Part shown: piece after piece, positions 62,226-64,000 of the stretch
Numbering within the stretch: position 1 is the first letter of the stretch
Layout: the number at the start of each line of letters is the position of its first letter
NCBI RefSeq assembly: GCF_001310085.1
Contig: NZ_CP012643.1
Location: 1,209,001-1,273,000, forward strand
Reading direction: 5' to 3'
Source of the DNA: Rufibacter tibetensis
Lineage (GTDB): Bacteria; Bacteroidota; Bacteroidia; Cytophagales; Hymenobacteraceae
Length of the DNA: 64,000 bases
Program-made: the position numbers and the translations under genes
Notes under the pieces: generated by a model
What the model saw: the letters and a program-made list of their open reading frames with translations, nothing else
Told to the model about the DNA's origin: nothing
Databases searched by the model: none

Positions 62226-64000
62226 ATGCGCATATCACTGGATTGGTTAAAGACTTTAATTGCTATAGATAAACCCGCCCAGGAAGTGGGCAAACTCCTC
62301 ACAGATGCCGGTTTAGAGGTAGAAGGCATTGAAACTGTTGACGTAGTGACTGGCGGCCTGAAGGGGATGGTCATTGGAGAAGTGCTGACCTGTGCTAAAC
62401 ACCCCGATGCCGACAAACTAAGCGTGACCACCGTGGATACCGGCGAAGGCGAGCCCAAGCACATTGTGTGCGGCGCGGCCAACGTAGCAGCGGGCCAGAA
62501 AGTAGTCATTGCCACCGTAGGCGCCACTTTGTACCCAGACGGCGGCGAGCCTTTCCAGATCAAAAAATCAAAAATCAGGGGAGCCGTGTCTGAAGGCATG
62601 ATCTGTGCCGAGGACGAAATAGGCTTGGGCACCGACCACTCCGGCATCATGGTGCTAGACACCAATCTACCCAACGGAACACCTGCCGCCCAGTACTTCG
62701 GGTTGGCTTCTGACGAGGTGTTCGAGATTGGTTTGACGCCCAACCGCGCCGATGCCGCCTCTCACTTAGGCGTAGCACGTGACTTACAGGCTCTGCTCAA
62801 AACCCCGTATCAACTGCCAGACTTAAGCAACTTCAAAGTAACCAACACCAACCTACCCATCTCTGTGGAGGTGGAAAACCTGGAGGCTTGCCCCCGTTAT
62901 GCTGGCGTTACCCTTTCCGGGGTGAAAGTGCAGGAGTCGCCAAAGTGGTTGCAGCAGCGCTTACGGGCCATCGGGTTGTCGCCTATCAATAACGTGGTAG
63001 ACGTGACCAATTATGTGCTGCACGAATTAGGTCAGCCCCTGCACGCTTTTGATGCTGAAAAAATCAAAGGAAGTAAGATCATTGTAAAGAATGCCTCTGA
63101 AGGCGCGAAGTTCACCACCTTAGACAGCGTGGAGCGCACCTTACGCACCGAAGACCTTACCATCAGCAACGCTGAGGAACCGATGGTTTTGGCGGGTGTG
63201 TTCGGTGGTTTGCAGGCCGGCGTGACCGAGGCAACCCAAAACATCTTCCTGGAAAGCGCTTACTTCTCCCCAGCCGGCATCCGGAAAACGTCTCAGACGC
63301 ACGGCATCAAAACTGATTCATCGTTCCGTTTTGAGCGCGGCACTGACCCTAATATGGTGATCACGGCTTTGAAAAGAGCTGCTTTATTGATCCAGGAAAT
63401 AGCCGGCGGTACCATTTCTTCTGAGATTGTGGATGTGTATCCAACCCCAATTGAGCCCACCCAAATCCGGGTAAGCTACGCCCGTGTACACCAGTTGATC
63501 GGTCAGCACATCGGCGAAGCCAGAATCAAGGAGATCTTAACGGATCTGGGCATCAATATTCTAGAGGAAACCGCTGAGGGCTTGCTCCTGTCTATTCCGC
63601 CGCACAAGGTAGACGTAACCCGCGAGGCCGATGTGGTGGAAGAGGTATTGCGTATTTACGGCTACAACAACATTCACCTGAGCGAGAACCTGGCTGCGAG
63701 TTTCTTGGCCAAGTTCCCCAACCCTGATCCTGAGGTCATCACCAAACGCATCGCGGATGCCTTGGCAGCTAATGGGTTCTTAGAAACCATCACCAATTCG
63801 CTTACTAACTCCAACTACTACAAAGACGCGGAAGGTAACACGTCAGCTGAACTGGTACCTATTTTGAACTACAACTCTGAGGACCTGGATGCCATGCGCC
63901 TGACGCTGGTGTACTCTGGTTTGGAGGTACTGCGCCACAACATCAACCGCCGTCAGCGTGATCTGAAAGTATTTGAGATTGGAAAGGTGTACCGCAAAGA
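62226..64000 (+). CDS. pheT: Phenylalanine-tRNA ligase beta subunit, N-terminal part (runs off the right edge)
   Basis: From ATG 62226, 591 codons stay open to the window edge; the family is about 800 aa, so the C-terminus is missing. The N-terminal MRISLDWLK leads into the tRNA-binding EMAP-like domain (about 40-150) with HPDADKLSV, VCGAANV and IRGAVSEGMICAEDE. The B3/B4 editing domain (about 205-395) has LRAIGLSPINNVVDVTNYVL and KTSQTHGIKTDSSFRFERG. The B5 domain contains the repeated HIGEARIKEILTDLGI. PheT pairs with PheS to charge tRNA-Phe; pheS is not in the window. Confidence 0.97.
   Translation, partial: MRISLDWLKTLIAIDKPAQEVGKLLTDAGLEVEGIETVDVVTGGLKGMVIGEVLTCAKHPDADKLSVTTVDTGEGEPKHIVCGAANVAAGQKVVIATVGATLYPDGGEPFQIKKSKIRGAVSEGMICAEDEIGLGTDHSGIMVLDTNLPNGTPAAQYFGLASDEVFEIGLTPNRADAASHLGVARDLQALLKTPYQLPDLSNFKVTNTNLPISVEVENLEACPRYAGVTLSGVKVQESPKWLQQRLRAIGLSPINNVVDVTNYVLHELGQPLHAFDAEKIKGSKIIVKNASEGAKFTTLDSVERTLRTEDLTISNAEEPMVLAGVFGGLQAGVTEATQNIFLESAYFSPAGIRKTSQTHGIKTDSSFRFERGTDPNMVITALKRAALLIQEIAGGTISSEIVDVYPTPIEPTQIRVSYARVHQLIGQHIGEARIKEILTDLGINILEETAEGLLLSIPPHKVDVTREADVVEEVLRIYGYNNIHLSENLAASFLAKFPNPDPEVITKRIADALAANGFLETITNSLTNSNYYKDAEGNTSAELVPILNYNSEDLDAMRLTLVYSGLEVLRHNINRRQRDLKVFEIGKVYRK

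Noticed and set aside
62114-62743. Minus-strand ORF of 209 codons antisense to pheT
   Set aside because: The pheT reading is unmistakable. The antisense frame is Ser/Pro-rich without motifs.

Overview
The window looks like a chromosomal segment of a Bacteroidota bacterium of the order Cytophagales, most likely a Hymenobacteraceae member near Rufibacter or Pontibacter. This is inferred from protein content, not from a database search. Pointers are the type IX secretion (T9SS) type B sorting domain next to a PorP/SprF protein, a TonB receptor followed by a DUF4249 lipoprotein, promoters of the Bacteroidota TTTG-N(19-23)-TAnnTTTG type, and moderate GC. Genes are dense and almost all housekeeping or envelope functions. 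No rRNA, tRNA, CRISPR array, prophage, integrase or transposase was seen.

Layout. 1-6.6 kb: start of rtcB (cut by the edge), a tricorn-like protease, thymidine kinase, a 2Fe-2S ferredoxin and a divergent unknown gene. 6.8-12.4 kb (minus): the rod-shape operon mreB-mreC-mreD-mrdA-rodA. 12.8-15.2 kb (minus): purN, a small membrane ORF and purH. 15.3-17.7 kb (minus): a radical SAM protein and its DUF4130 partner with a tiny basic ORF between them. 17.9-24.8 kb (plus): an Omp85-like outer-membrane protein, a 1275-aa PKD-repeat adhesin with a T9SS type B tail, and a PorP/SprF protein. 25-30.6 kb (plus): cvfB, a CBM9/DUF5916 protein, a reductase, a methyltransferase and a small barrel protein. 30.8-35.9 kb (plus): a SAM-I riboswitch, metH and metF. 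36-39.4 kb (minus): DUF4249 lipoprotein and TonB receptor behind a perfect 19-bp palindrome. 39.4-41.8 kb (minus): retropepsin-like protease, RimK and an AstE/AspA-type carboxypeptidase in one overlapping operon. 41.9-51.1 kb: sorbosone dehydrogenase, hydrolase, small ORFs, a small gene broken by an amber codon, GH20 hexosaminidase, DUF502, ispH and cmk. 51.2-64 kb: ade, a TauE/SafE permease, an unusual histidine kinase with a response regulator, a CBS/cysteine synthase, a lysine-repeat lipoprotein, a membrane phosphoesterase, radC, DUF1684 and the 5' part of pheT.

The most unusual observations are these. (1) A histidine kinase has an ethylene-receptor-like three-helix sensor without the copper-ligand Cys, and an H-box in which His is replaced by Arg. 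(2) Two families of inverted-repeat intergenic elements each occur twice, one copy carrying a triplet expansion. (3) A recurring class of long nested intergenic hairpins shares a TTTTCTnnAAAA core. (4) A RimB-like/RimK/AstE operon suggests addition and removal of amino-acid tails. (5) A perfect 19-bp palindrome precedes the TonB operon. (6) A small gene is interrupted by an in-frame TAG. No clearly new defence or mobile system was found.
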